Shown here one piece after another: positions 1-12,180 of a stretch of 64,000 bases of DNA. The notes beneath the pieces are model-generated. The model worked only from the letters and a program-made list of their open reading frames with translations. It was not told the origin of the DNA and ran no database searches. Within the stretch, counting starts at the first letter, position 1. The number at the start of each line of letters is the position of its first letter. Origin of the DNA: Anisodus tanguticus. Its lineage: Eukaryota > Streptophyta > Magnoliopsida > Solanales > Solanaceae. Made by a program: the position numbers and the translations under genes. The DNA is taken from the NCBI GenBank assembly GCA_034509755.1, contig CM067561.1, forward strand, positions 6,328,646 to 6,392,645, read 5' to 3'.

Positions 1-151
1 TGAACATTTTTCTAAATAAACAACATGAAATGATCTAAGAGTATAGGCCATGTGACAAATGCTTATGTGGACACCGGATGTCATGTTGTGGTTATTAAGC
101 TTATTTGCAATATTTATATATTTAGTTGAATTGAATCTTGACTAATTATTA

Positions 152-390
152 CTCCCTCTGTCCCAATTTATATGACATACTTTCCTTTTTAATTAGTCCA
201 AAAAAGAATGACACATTTTCTTATTTGGCAATAATTTAACTTTAAATTTAACTTTTTATGTTTAACGAGATGATTTATAACCACACAAATATCTTTGGCT
301 TATTTTAGACCACAAGATTCAAAAGTCTTTCTTTATTTCTTAAACTTCATGCCCACTCAAACTACATCATATAAATTGGGACGGAGGGAG
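152..390. mobile_element. Stowaway-type MITE
   Basis: A 239-bp non-coding element whose ends are inverted copies of each other. The left end begins CTCCCTCTGTCCCAATTTAT; the reverse complement of the right end begins CTCCCTCCGTCCCAATTTAT. TA dinucleotides flank it at 150-151 and 391-392, as expected for Tc1/mariner-mobilised Stowaway elements. It encodes nothing and would depend on a transposase in trans. Confidence 0.9.
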
Positions 391-392
391 TA

Positions 393-996
393 GTTAACTG
401 AGCATAATACCATACTAGGGAAGAGGTTGTAGGCATTGAATCTATTCCAGATTATATTTCAAGCTATGCACATGTAGGTGACATGTTTAGTAGTTGATCA
501 TGCCTTTTTTTTAAAAATATTATTATTATTTTATCATGCCTTATTTGATTGCATATGTAATTTATTTTTTTATGAGATGCACGTGGAGATCGTCTATGCT
601 GAGTTTGTATTGAGTATTTGATATGTACGTTGAGATGGTTCGTACAACGTGTGAAGATCGTACGTGCGGAGTATGAACAACGCGGTTTTCCTCCATGAGT
701 TCCGCTCCTAGACACCCCCGTAGAATTAGTCTGTATGTATGATATTGAAGTTATTGGGGGAGTTCATTTATGGTTGTTACTCATATTATACATCATGATT
801 CTGATTTGATAATTTTTGTCATGCTATTGAAGTGTATTTTTGCATATCATATGTATATGTTGAATCTGTCAATAATATATTTATATGTTGATTTCGTGTT
901 TTACATGATGTTTGGGTAACATTATCCTATATTTTGTCTTGATATTATATTTTGTTGAAAATTGTAAATAAGATAGGTTAATGATCAATTTTTTAA
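393..996. other. AT-rich stretch, no gene recognised
   Basis: No reading frame with recognisable protein similarity and no repeat structure is visible here. The 83-codon minus-strand open frame around 464-715 is of low complexity and unlike any family I know. Confidence 0.5.
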
Positions 997-1250
997 AGGC
1001 TCGCCACTACTTTGCTAGGATCAGTCTATGATACTTATTGAATATGTGTCGTTCTTGTACTCACACTATACTTGTTACACTTTTATGTGCAGTTTTGAAC
1101 GTGAGAACTAGCGAAGCATTTAGAGGTGTCTAGGAAGTTTTTACTTGGGGGTTTGGGAGCGAGTACTAGCCAATCTGAAGCATCAGAGTCCGATTTGCTT
1201 TCTTTGTTTTATCTGTCTTTCAATTCCTAAATAATGTATCAAAATTTACT
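997..1250 (+). repeat. Remnant resembling a gypsy-type LTR
   Basis: The stretch running from 'gctcgccact' through 'tgtgcag' near 1090 follows the same order of short words (TACTCAC.CTA.ACTTGTT, TTT.TGTGCA, then a GAG.ACTAG.G block) as the 3' part of the long LTR at 57855-60337. It is probably a diverged fragment of the same kind of Ty3/gypsy LTR. The boundaries are approximate. Confidence 0.35.
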
Positions 1251-1441
1251 TTCAGTCTTAGATGATCTTGACTCATATCGTCAAGTTTTTTATGTATTTC
1301 GATTATATATTTTCGCACCTACGTTATTTTGAGATATATTTCACGCGTACCACTGATTATGCTTTTTTATGTATCTAAGTAATGAACTTAGAAAATAATA
1401 TTGGAATTGATTCACCCACCGAGTTGGGATGTAGGTGCCAT

Positions 1442-1537
1442 CATGCCTTAAAAAAAATTCAATCGTGATAAAATAGTATCAAAGTCAGGCTCACTCCAAT
1501 AGCATGCCTTAAAAAAAATTCAATCGTGATAAAATAC
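1442..1537. repeat. 34-bp direct repeat pair
   Basis: The segment 1442-1475, starting catgccttaaaaaaaattca, is repeated at 1504-1537 with a 28-bp spacer. The copies are near-identical, so the duplication is recent. No function is suggested. Confidence 0.75.
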
Positions 1538-2019
1538 TTGAACAATGTCCAGTAGAGTCTTGTGAAACGGTACAAAAATGTTTGTACTTAACCTCAAAAG
1601 GTTATGGTACACTTTGAAAAAAAATGTTCTTTCATTCCCCACCATGCGTACTTGATTCAGCTTGAGTTCAAAATCTCATTTTTTACATTCTCTCAATAAT
1701 GGCAAGGACACTTTCTTCAATTTTAACACTAGCGAATTGAGATGACATCGTGAGGTAGGTGTGAGATGTTTTTCTGAGATAAAGGAGTAGGCAGTCTAAA
1801 AGAGATGTGACCGGGGCGAATTTATGTAGTAATCTTAGGAACCATTGTCTCTCCGTAAAATAAGGTATTATATATATATATATTCTAAAATTGGTATAAT
1901 TTAACTGCTGGAACTTATGCTATAAGAAGACTAAGTGGTACACTTGGTTGAAGGTTAAGTTATTTATCTAAAGGACCGGGGATCAATTCCCACCTAATAT
2001 AATTTTTTCTGCTTTATAA

Positions 2020-2361
2020 TAGTGCACCCATATTTCAGAAATTCTAGATTCGCCTTTACATGTGCCCAAGTTTGTAGCGTAGCTATGATAATCATGTAGT
2101 AAGTGTTGGTGAGTCTAAAGGCTACACTTGAAAAGTATTGACATAATAGAAATGATTTGTTTGAGATGAGATGAGATAGTGCACCCATTTCCCAGAAATT
2201 CTAGTTTCGTCTCTACATGTGCCTAAGTTTGTAGCATAGCTATGATTATTTGAATTGGTATAGTTAACGATATAATCATGTAATAAGTGTTGGTGAATCT
2301 AAAGGCTACACTTTAAAAGTATTGACATAATAGAAATGATTTGTTTGAGATGAGATGAGAT
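2020..2361. repeat. 157-bp tandem duplication
   Basis: Two tandem copies, 2020-2176 and 2177-2361, both begin tagtgcaccca and end in gagatgagatgagat. The second copy carries an extra 27 bp or so near 2248-2275. The start of the unit (a CAGAAATTCTAGATTCGCC-like word) resembles the terminus of a dispersed Solanaceae MITE. There is no open frame of interest; the short minus-strand frame at 1994-2188 is probably spurious. Confidence 0.7.
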
Positions 2362-2452
2362 GAGAATGTGAATGCTTCAGCGTCGTCTCACCTCATTACG
2401 AGAGTTTCATGATGTGATCGGATCAACGAAATATCATTAGTTCATTAGTGAG

Positions 2453-2830
2453 ATGGTACACGCATTATTCCACCATCTCTACGGACCTCTTACAGACAAT
2501 TATCGAACCCGATGCCACGACAATGGAAGCTTGGAATAGGTTGCGTGATATATTCTAAGATAACAAAAGCTCTCGTGTCGTAACCCTTGAGCAAAAATTC
2601 TCTCACACAACTACGGAAATTTTTTTGAATGCCTCTGCCTATTGTCAAAAGCTCAAGGAGTTGTCGGATCAACTCAAGAACGGTTGCGTGCCAGTCACAA
2701 ATGATCGTCTCGTTCTTCAGATGGTTGCGGGGCTCTCCAAGGCGTATAATGGGGTTGACACTCTCCTTTGCCAAATCAATCCTCTTCCACCATTCTATTA
2801 AGCACATTCCATGATCACTCTAGAAGAAGC
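2453..2830 (+). pseudogene. copia gag remnant (element A)
   Basis: The translation around 2488-2700 matches the gag of element B (STISTDLLQTIIE-like, then EAW.RLRDIF and SRVVTLEQ.FSH). It is interrupted by a stop after RDIF and by frame changes. The N-terminal part of gag is missing. No function is expected. Confidence 0.75.
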
Positions 2831-3480
2831 AGGGTTGGCTAAAATGCCACAACCAAAACACATTCCGCCATAATGGTGGCCACGTCATGCGACACCGATG
2901 ACCCTCAATCATTCTCTGAAAAATTATAGCCAAAACCGCAACAACGGTGGTGACAAAAAGGGCTAGTATCGGAAAAATTGTGGAAAAAACCGCGACGGCA
3001 GCCGCAGCGTTGGCAACGATGGCAGCCGTGGTGGCGGCAGTGGCAGACGAGGTGGCGGCTAGCAGGGTCTTGGGCCACAGCAACACTGGCAGCAGCCTTG
3101 GGGCAGTGTTCGTGGGGCTGTGCCAGTGGGTAGTGGACCATTTCACCTTGCCTATTTCCCACTCAATATTGGGCCAGGCCCAATGGTAAACAACAGCAAC
3201 AGGCTTGGCAGAACCAGGCCTAGCAGCAGCTTGGCCTGCTTGGGCCTCGACCACAGTAGGCCTTCGCTGCTGTGGTCCCAACAGTCTATCTGACCCACAC
3301 GGATATCGAGGTCGCGATGCATACACTTGGGCTAAATCCTCCGGATGGAAATTGGTCCATGGACACCGGTGCTACTTCTCACATGACATCCACATAAGGT
3401 AATCTCTCGTCTTATTTCAATTTGAGCAAAAATCATGGCATAATTGTTGGTGGTAATGGTCACACAAATTTGTCTTCCCC
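2831..3480 (+). pseudogene. gag linker and protease remnant (element A)
   Basis: A Asn/Gly/Arg-rich tract (NRNNGG, GSRGGGSGRRGG) stands where a CCHC zinc knuckle would be expected. It is followed near 3355 by the aspartic protease signature MDTGATSHMTS and a flap-like GIIVGGNGHT. The frame is broken between the two. Long open frames on the opposite strand here are shadows of the GC-rich tract. Confidence 0.7.
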
Positions 3481-3699
3481 GAACCCACCTCTAGCCTTGA
3501 AAAATGTCTTAATGTTCTTCAATTAATTAAAAATTTGGTGTTTGTTTAGAAATTTACAATTGCTAACTCAGTTTCTGTTGAATTTGATACTTTTGGATTT
3601 TTTGTGAAGGAATTCTGGACGGGGATACATCTAATGAGATGTGATAGTCGGGGCGAGCTCTATCCCATCACCACTAAACAAGCCACACCGTCAACGTTT

Positions 3700-4290
3700 G
3701 CCGCTTTAGCACCTTCCTTATGGCATGCATGTTTGGGTTATCTGTGAGAGTCTGTTTTTTCCTCCCTTAAAAATAATAAATTTATTGAGTGTAATAGTGC
3801 TCGTAGTACTAATGTTTGTCCTTCTTGTCCGCTTGGGAAACATGTTAAATTATTGTTTGTTGCCTCAAATTCTAGTACTTTGTTGTCATTTAATATTATT
3901 CATAGTGATCTTTGGACATCTCCCGTTTTGAGCTCTTCGGGCCACCGTTATTATGTGTTATTTTTGGATAATTATTCTAATTTTTTTGTGGACATTTTCG
4001 TTATCTAAAAAGTCTCAAGTTTATTCCACATTCCTATCATTTAGAGCATTCATCCGTACTCAATTTGATTGGGAAATTAAGAACATTCAATGTGATAATG
4101 AAAGGGAATTTGATAATGGGCCAATTAGATAATTTTGTAAGGTTAATGGTATATCTTTTTGGTTTTCATGTCCACATACATCATCACAAAATGGGAAAGC
4201 TGAGAGAAAAATCCGCACCATTAATAATATTGTTCGTGCAGTACTAACCCATGCTTCACTACCACCTTCATTTTGGCATCATGCATTATA
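3700..4290 (+). pseudogene. copia integrase remnant (element A)
   Basis: Pieces of the integrase core are readable: IIHSDLWTSP near 3896, YYVLFLDNYSNF near 3950, and QNGKAERKI-like residues near 4185-4215, the region just before the last catalytic acid. At least three frameshifts or stops separate them. The GAG-pre-integrase HxxxH/CxxC segment before it is barely recognisable. Confidence 0.65.
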
Positions 4291-4638
4291 AATGTCGACT
4301 TACCTTCTTAACATACTCCCTAGCAAAGGATTAGCATACAAATTTATACTCAAAATACTTTATCACAAAGACCCTTTGTATTCTCATCTTTAAGTGTTTG
4401 AGTGTTTATGCTATCTTCTCTTCCCCTCCACTACAATAAACAAACTTCAAACCTGCTCTACCGCTTGTGTGTTTTTGGGTTACTCGTCTAATCATTGTGG
4501 TTACAAATGTTATGATTTATCCTCTAATAAAATCATAATTAGTCACCATGTTATTTTTTATGAAACCCAATTTTCATTTGCTAAGTATGTGGTCCACTAT
4601 TTGGTCCAACCCACACCTCGGCATCTGGACTAGCAGAC

Positions 4639-4866
4639 ACCGGCAGGCCCAATGCCTGCTGGCCCAAACACCCCAATTCTCAAAATCTGTCAGCAGGCCC
4701 ACTGTCTACTGGCCCAACAGTTTTTCGTCCATATATTATGCCAGCAGGCCCACTACCTGCTGGCCCAAATTCATCCGTTCCTAAGCTTATGCCAGCAGAC
4801 GCACTTCTTGCTGGCCTAAATACCTCTGGTCCACAGCTTCTGCCAGCATGCCCACTACCTGCTGGC
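4639..4866 (+). repeat. Five 51-bp repeats, each with a 9-bp-stem palindrome
   Basis: Units begin near 4639, 4689, 4740, 4791 and 4842. The consensus arm GCCAGCAGG is followed by a CCCACTA loop and the inverted arm CCTGCTGGC. The period is 50-51 bp (17 codons), so the array would also read as a 17-residue P-A-G-P-L-P-A-G-P repeat in the integrase-RT linker. Related palindromes lie at the same place in elements B and D. Confidence 0.8.
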
Positions 4867-5109
4867 CCAACCTAGTCCAGCCATCACCCAACCACTGTTC
4901 TCCCAATCCAAATCCAGTCCAACACGGCACCTCTGCATTGGGCCAGCCCACGGCTTCCACTCTTATCCAGCCCTTTTCTATTTCGGGATAAGGGCCCGTT
5001 ATTCGTAGCCAACAGGGCATTTTTAAACCAAAGTGACAGTTTAATCTCAATTCTAATGTCACTAAATCCCCCTACCACGTAACTCCGTGTCTGCCCTTTA
5101 TGACCCAAA

Positions 5110-5830
5110 TTGAAAAATGGTCATGGATGATGAATATAATGCTCTTATTGAAAATAAGACGTGGGAGTTGGTGCCCCATCCACCCGGTGTTAATGTGATT
5201 CGTTCTATGTGGATTTTTGCTTATAAGGAAAAATTTGAAGGTTTTTTTGAGAGGCATAAGGCCCGTCTTGTAGGTGATGACAAAACTCTATAGGTTGGCA
5301 TGGATTGTGGAGAGACATTTAGTTTGGTGGTCAAACCGACAACTATTCACACTTTTCTTAGTCTAGCTCTCTCAAAATCATGACCCATTCATCGGCTGGA
5401 TATGAAAAATGTGTTCTTACACGATGAACTCAAGGAAACTATATACATGCATCAACCATTGGGTTTTAGGGACCCCACACATCCTAATCACATGTGCTTG
5501 CTGAAGAAGTCCTTGTATGGACTAAAACAGGCTCATCGGGCCTGGTACAAAAGATTTGCAGATTATGTGTCTATTCTTGGATTTTCTCACAGCAGGTTTG
5601 ATCATTCTCTGTTTATCTATCGTCATGGTACTTCTATGGAATACATTCTATTATATGTGGATGATATTATATTGACTGCTTCCTCTGACAAACTGCGCAA
5701 GTCTAGCATATCTCTTCTCAGCTCAGAATTTGCTATGAAAGACTTGGGGCCATTGAGCTATATTTTAGGTATAGCTGTCACTCGTCATGCATGTGGTCTA
5801 TTTCTATCTCAGAGGAAGTATGCAACATAG
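5110..5830 (+). pseudogene. copia reverse transcriptase remnant (element A)
   Basis: This reads through ENKTWELVP near 5150, a region with two stops (DDKTL* near 5290, LSKS* near 5383), then an open stretch 5402-5830. That stretch carries MKNVFLHDELKETIYMHQP, KKSLYGLKQA, the active-site LYVDDIIL near 5655 and FAMKDLGPLSYILGI. The catalytic YVDD is intact, but the domain is cut at both ends. Confidence 0.85.
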
Positions 5831-5848
5831 ATTATTATATGGGATGTC

Positions 5849-6617
5849 GTGTCAGCATGTAAGTCATATCTTACTCCGGTTGACACTAAACCGAAATTGA
5901 GTGCTACTTCTAGCACACCATACAAGGATCCCTCCCACTATCGTAGTCTTACGGGGGGCTCTTCAATATCTCACATTTACGAGGCTCGATTTTACTTATG
6001 CAGTGCAACATATGTGTTTATTCATGCATGATCCGAAGGAAGAACACATGCACGCTCTTAAACGCATTGTGCGCTACATTCAGGGCACTCTTGATTATGA
6101 TTTACACTTATATCCATTATCAGTATCACTCTCATGTCGTATACATATGCTGATTGGGTTGTATGTACAGACACCGGTCGTTCGACATCTGGTTATTGTA
6201 TGTTTCTTGATGATAACTTGGTGTCTTGGTCGGCCAAACGCCAGGCTACACTGTCGCTCTAACACGGAGGCCGAATATCGAGGGGTCGCCAATGTGGTGT
6301 CTGAGTCCTGTTGGTTGCGTAACCTCATCTTAGAGCTTCATTTTCCTATTCGGAAAGCTACCTTGGTGTACTGTGATAATGTTAGTGCAATATATCTCTC
6401 GGGGAATCCTGTACAACATCAGCGCACTAAACATATCGATATGGATATTCACTTTGTTCGCGAAAAGGTAGCTCGTGGACAAGTCTGTGTCTTGTATGTC
6501 CCTTCACGTTATCAAATTGATGACATCTTTACTAAGGGCCTTCCCTTAGTGTTATTTGAAGATTTTAGGGACAGTCTCATCGTACGACAACCGTCCACTA
6601 TGACTGCGGGGGTGTGA
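5849..6617 (+). pseudogene. copia connection and RNase H remnant (element A)
   Basis: After a frameshift near 5840, the usual copia C-terminal blocks follow: TPVDTKPKL, LQYLTFTRLD, a NTEAEYRGV block near 6260, LVYCDNVSA and GNPVQHQRTKHIDMDIHFVR, ending in IFTKGLP. A second frame change near 6120-6240 separates the ADW motif from the rest. The frame stops at the start of the LTR. Confidence 0.8.
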
Positions 6618-6803
6618 TAGAATATACACCGTATATTCTTGTGATATCATTAGTGATCTTGTACATCTGTAATTATAGTACTATTATTTTGTATTAGGTA
6701 AGTGAATATTTGATTTCCGTAATTATAACATAGAATGACTATTGTATATTATGTATATAAATCATTTACATTAATAAAATCAGTAAGAAATTATTGTCTT
6801 TCA
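6615..6803 (+). repeat. 3' LTR of element A
   Basis: It begins TGATAGAATATAC directly after the purine-rich gactgcgggggtg and ends in GTCTTTCA. Its length of 189 bp and its start match the 3' LTR of element D (minus strand, ending at 45720). No second copy is present in the window, so dating by LTR comparison is not possible. Confidence 0.7.
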
Positions 6804-8802
6804 CTTTGAAATAAGATAAATAAGCTTTGCTCTTTCTACAACAGTTCAAAGTTTGCTCTATCATCGAACGACATTCTCATAGTCATTTTGGATTATCAAT
6901 ATCAATAAATTTTATATATAATTTCAAGCCTTTATGTATGTTTTGAATTTGTCCGTTAACAAATGTTAGTACCAATGCACACAGAATGTTATATTCATTA
7001 ATTAGGTGTTCAAGATTTGATTTCGTTTGCAGATATCTCCACACATACAAAATTTAGTTGGTGTGAATAAATTTCATTTATATATTTTGCATTATTCGTT
7101 AATTAGTAGGGTGATGAAAAAGTTTAAGTTTGATAAATGGGGTAGTTCGTTAATTTTGTTTCGATATCTAGAAACGATGCGAGAATTATTTTTTATCTCA
7201 ATATTTTAGATATTCATGACATCTACTCCTTACATATAATAATTTTAAATAATATTTGGATAATGCTTAGCATGGTATATGTTTAAGAGTAATAGTGGTA
7301 ATGGAGTTTTATTATATATTTTTTGAATCAAATAATTATTTCTTTAATAGATGTTTTCATATAACTTATAACTCAGCTACTATTTACTTTTTTCTCTTGT
7401 AGCCAAGATCTTATAATGAGAAAGATGAATTTATATAGGAGTATATATTAACTAACAGGTATGTGTGAGCCACAATTCTACTGCTTTTAGTTTGTTGCGT
7501 TCCTGAAATTAAATTACATTATACACAATATAATTCTACAAATTGTGATAATATATCTTTATTATTTCTAGATTATTTTTTAAAAAAGTAGATGAACAAC
7601 ATTAAAATTCATCATTTTAATAAATGTCACTTCCTTCTAGGCTTTCCTCTTTATCTAAGTCTCGTTGTGATTTGATTCAGTAGATAAGAAGTACTCATTA
7701 TGCAATTCAACTCTTGATATTCACTGAGGAGATTTGAGCTCTAATATTTATCAGTATATTTTATAGGTATATACGAGGAAGCTGAGGATGTTGTACATGA
7801 TATATATATGATATATATGTACATTGAAATATATAGGAAAAGCAAATCTTGAATATTTTTAAAAAGAAACAACACTTATTACATGATTATCTCACTAACA
7901 ACACTTTAAAAAGATAATTATGCCGCCCAATTGATATTGTTATGAGAAGGGCATTGAAGAGATAATGGTTAAAGAGTGCTATTTTCAGCATTATCTATTG
8001 CAACAATCAAATTTCATAAAGGAGATAGATATGTCAAATTTTAATTGATAGTGTCATGACTTAAAGAATAGAGATAAGGTTGAATAGAGTTACATCCTTT
8101 TATTTTATTCATTAAAGGACGTAAAACTACGTAGCAATACTAACTTTTAGTATATTTAGATTTCTAATTTATAACTCAATCAGATCATTTTTCAAATATA
8201 CATATGCATATAAAAACTTTATACCTATTTTTGGATATACATTTTATAAAAAATGATATGAAATATATTTCGCACTTTTAAGCGGACAATTACAGACTTG
8301 TGCTTGTGTAATGTGTTTGTATTGAAATCTCACTAAGAAGCAATTAATTTTGAGCAACTATTAATCTCTGCTAAAAGATTCATAGTTTCCTTGATATTGT
8401 GCGTACCTTTTGTACTCTATTTGTTTTCACTAAAGTAGAGTTCAGTTTGCTTTTTTATTAGAAATTCTTAGTCGATCTAATGGTCAGACCAATCCCTTTT
8501 GTTTCGAGTTCAAAATATAAGATGATGAACTGGTTTAGTGAGAGAAAAAAGAAATGACTCATACTGTATATTTCAATTATCTTACGGTTAAGCTGGCGAA
8601 TATCAAATAGCACTGAACGATTTTTTTCTTTTAGCCATCTTTGAATAGTAAATTAGTCGTTGGTCACTAGCTTTACTGTTATATTGAACGTTTCCTACTC
8701 TCTATAGTAATTGGTTTCTCTTCTGACAAGAGTTTCAATATGTTCGATGTGTACAAAAAGTTTTATGAGAAATATTTGATAATGAGTTCGACTGCTTGCA
8801 CA
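6804..8802. other. AT-rich intergenic stretch
   Basis: About 2 kb of AT-rich sequence without a recognisable gene, RNA or repeat family. Short open frames such as 7027-7209 show no family features. Element E is inserted at its right end. Confidence 0.55.
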
Positions 8803-8807
8803 TATCT

Positions 8808-9633
8808 TGTGGGTACAACAATTATAGGAAAACGGGAAGTAAATAAATATTATAGATTGCTAGAAAAGATAAACTAAAGATTATAACAAACTGGAATCAA
8901 GAACGATACAAACTCCTTGTGATTTGCTGAGTCGAGTGATGACACTCTGTCTTTAAGACAAGATTGCCCCGTATATATCCTTTTACGTTCATGGGCAATA
9001 GTCTCCCAAGATACAACAACAACTTAACAAATGAGCAAAGGAAACTCAAGTGTTACTCTTGAAGAACTTTGAATATAGAAAACTTGCTAGAGAAGAAGAA
9101 GATTTCAGAAAAATTCGAAGTCTTGAACAATTGAGCCAAATGCCTCAATTTATAGTGTAAGGAGATGACCCCTCAACTAGCTAACTAATGGCCTTCAATA
9201 GCCATGTAATGACACTTATTTTGGGGTTACATTCAGCCAAATAATGGCTGAATTCATGTGCCAAATAATGAAGATTCAATGCTCCAAAACCAGCCCAAAA
9301 GTCAGAACTTTCCATCTTCCCGTCGCAACATTCTGCCTCCGAAGTGTCGCGGCTCTGCGAATTAGCGCCTCAGCTCAAGTAGCCCAACCACCATTTAGCG
9401 TCACGGCGCTGCCATGGGGGCGCCGCGGCCCTTCACGGCTTCGCGGCGATTTCTGACTCGTTTCATCTTACACTTCTTCCTTCGTTTACTAACGTGGAAT
9501 ACTTGTTATATTTACGATACTTGGCACTACGTGCGCACGTGAGTGAAAATGACATTTTCGACGTGCGGGCCCCCAATTGTTCGAGTCATAAATAATGGGA
9601 TAAACTTAATTCAACATTAGTAAATTTCCAACA
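8808..9633 (-). repeat. 3' LTR of element E
   Basis: 826 bp. Read on the minus strand it starts TGTTGGAAATTTACTAATG and ends GTTGTACCCACA. A TATAAAT box lies at 9148-9154 (minus), and a conserved block with ATACGGGGCAATCTTGTC follows. It lacks about 70 bp near its U3 start that the 5' LTR copy has. Confidence 0.92.
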
Positions 9634-10259
9634 ATCCCCTCTTGAAAGAGATTTTGGCGCATTCACATGGTGCATTTTCCAGCAATCTTTCAGAGGACCG
9701 ATGTTGCATCAGGAGAGGTAACTTCAGCTTTGAACCTTCCATAGTTGAATACCATCGGACTTACTTATTGTGCGGTGAACGTGATGTATAAAATCGTCAG
9801 TGTTTAGTGTAAGCCAAGTTAACGGTACCAACACAACAACTTCCCTTACTCTGTTCTTCATAATATTTTGTCCGTTGTGGCCGTGGACACTTCTTGGATT
9901 CTTAAGTACGTTCATTTGAGGTAGCCTGTCCTCACACTTAAATAGGTGGTCTCCTACAAGGTATCCTGCTATAACCCACTTTACAAGTGTTAGGAACCAT
10001 TAAAAGTTTCCCCAAACCTAACCTCAACCGTTGAGGGTCATTAAAGGTTTTGGAAACTTAACATTTACCCATACTGCAGATAGCACTTAACGTCTATCGC
10101 GAGAACATCTTTGGGTTTATGTTCCTTATAGGGATCATAACCCGAAGTGCCCTTGCTTCCACCAAAGCGCTCAATTGAACCTTTACAACTTAGTTTTCCT
10201 ATTGAACCAAATTCCTGGGATCTCCAGTCAGTAAGGTTGGGTTACCACCGTACTGGTCC
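9634..10259 (-). other. 3' untranslated region and polypurine tract (element E)
   Basis: About 620 bp between the end of RNase H and the LTR. It is clearly homologous to 25530-26154 in element F and 41830-42460 in element H, which ties the three together. It ends with the polypurine tract 9634-9651 (minus strand), next to the LTR. Confidence 0.75.
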
Positions 10260-10880
10260 TTAAAGCTTGGGTTTTAAGCCCATTCCCCCAGACAAGCAGA
10301 ATATCTGATCTTTGGGTAAGCCCTTTGTCAGTGGGTCCGCTATGTTATCCTTTGATTTTATGTAATCAATGGATATTATACCCGTGGTGATCATCTGCCT
10401 AACGGTCTTATGTCTCCGTCGAATATGATGAGACTTGTCGTTGTACATAGAACTCCATGCCCTTTATAGAGCCGACTGATTGTCGCAGTGGATCATTATA
10501 GAAGGTATGGGTTTGTCCCAACAAGGGACATCCTCTAAGAAGTCGTGAAGCCACTCAGCTTCTTCTCCTGCTTTGTCTAAAGCGATAAACTCTAATTCCA
10601 TCGTGGATCGGGCGATGCAAGTTTACTTAGAGGATTTCCAAGACACATCCCCACCACCAATTATAAATATATACCCACTAGTGGACTTGGTGTTCTCTAT
10701 ATCAGATATCCAATTTGCATCATTGTACCCCTCTAGTACAAATGGATATCTCAAATAATATAACTCGTAAGTTAGCGTGTATTTTAGGTATCGTAGTACC
10801 CGATTCAATGCCTTCCAATGGTCATTACTCAGATTACGGGTAAACCTAGCTAACTTGTTGACTGCATAAGCAATATCAGG
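10260..10880 (-). pseudogene. copia RNase H remnant (element E)
   Basis: Readable blocks are LNRVLRYLKYT, YNDANWISD with the STSGYIF segment, VSWKSSK, and near the end DNIADPLTKGLPKDQ, which closes copia polyproteins. Stops separate the blocks, one right after the RT frame at 10881 and one after SWKSSK. Nothing suggests a functional enzyme. Confidence 0.85.
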
Positions 10881-12130
10881 TCAGGTGCAGTTTGTTATGT
10901 ACATCAAACTCCCAATCACCTGTGCATATTGCTCCTGGCATACGGGTGCACCACGATTTTTATCAAGCTTTTGATTTCTATCCAGTGGTAACTTCATAGG
11001 CGAACTGTCAAACATCTCAAACTTTCTAAACACATCCTCGGTGTAGTGCGACTGAGATAAGACCAGTCTGTCTGGCGTCTTAGAGATCTTTATCCCTAAG
11101 ATGACATATGTGATTCCCATATCCTTCATGTCGAAGCATTGTTTCAATATGTTCTTAGTCTCTAGGATCAAGCTAGGACTGCTCCCTGTGATCAACATGT
11201 CATCTACGTACAGGCATATCATGACGAACGAGTCAGAGTTACCTTTCGTGTAGACACATTTGTCACACTCATTAATGGAGAAACCCTTCGATAGTAGAGT
11301 ATTATTAATGTTTTTGTGCCATTGCTTCGGGGCCTGTTTCAGCCCGTACAGAGATTTGACAAGTCGATAGACTTTCTTCTCTTGCCCTGGAACCACATAC
11401 CTCTCGGGTTGTTCCATATAAATTTCTTCTTCCAAATCACCATTTAGGAAGGTTGTCTTGACATCTATTTTATGTATCTCAAGGTCACGCAATGCTGCGA
11501 TCGCAATGAACACTCGTATAGACGTCATCCTAGACACAGGGGAGTACGTGTCAAAATAGTCAAGGCCTTCCTTCTGCCGATAGCCCTTGACTACCAACCT
11601 GGCCTGTACTTATCTATAGACATATCTGCTTTATACTTCCATTTGAGTATCCATTTACAACCCAATGGTTTATTTCCCAGAGAAAGATCAACCAACTCCC
11701 AAATATGGTTATGCAGGATGAAGTCTATTTCGCTCTCAATAGATTCTTTCCAGAATGGTGCCTCTGGAGTTGACAATGCTTCAGTAATTGTCCTTGGTTC
11801 CTCATCAACCATATATGCTACAAAGTCAGGATCGAAGGATTTATCCTTCCTAGCCCGTTTACTTTGCCTCGGTTCCATCTCTGGAGTCTCCAAGTTCTGA
11901 GAATCTGGAACACTAGATTCCAGATATTCAGCCACTTCGAAGTCCACTAGATATGAACCATCTAGATCCGGGCAGTCAAAGACTCCTGATTCCTTAGAGC
12001 TTTGTTCATAACTTCGTTTGCGAGAGGTTATGTCTTTTTCCTTTATAGGAAAGGTATCCTCAAAGAATTGAGCATTCATTGATTCTATGATTGTACCCTC
12101 GTAAATATCTAAAATATCTGACTTATGCAC
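10881..12130 (-). pseudogene. copia reverse transcriptase (element E), one frameshift
   Basis: Two overlapping open frames, 12130-11591 and 11597-10881, join by a single frame change near 11595. The first holds the acidic linker and the RT start (HIWELVDL, GCKWILKWKYK). The second holds GLDYFDTYSPV, KTTFLNGDLEEEIYMEQP, KSLYGLKQAPKQW, the active site LYVDDMLITG and FDMKDMG. Catalytic acids are present, so inactivation here rests mainly on the frameshift and the terminal stop. Confidence 0.9.
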
Positions 12131-12180
12131 TAAGAAGCGATAAGCACTACCGTTATTTGCATATCCGATGAAAATGCAAT

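Larger units (their letters stand above)
2453..6803 (+). mobile_element. Decayed Ty1/copia element A (5'-truncated)
   Basis: Gag, protease, integrase, reverse transcriptase and RNase H remnants occur in the copia order, followed by a purine-rich tract (gactgcgggggtg) and a 189-bp 3' LTR. There is no 5' LTR or primer site: similarity to the related element B begins only inside gag at about 2453. All coding domains carry stops and frameshifts. It is close to elements B and D in domain sequence and in the palindromic linker. Confidence 0.85.

Noticed and set aside
1930..2000. Possible tRNA gene or SINE head with a GGGGATCAATTCCC box B-like word
   Set aside because: No cloverleaf or box A at the right spacing; more likely part of a dispersed repeat.
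2820..3326. 168-codon minus-strand open frame with alanine and valine runs
   Set aside because: It is antisense to the Gly/Arg-rich gag linker of element A and has no similarity to a known family.
4394..4784. Open frames with repeated SRPT.CWP residues
   Set aside because: They are other-frame readings of the palindromic 51-bp repeats of element A.
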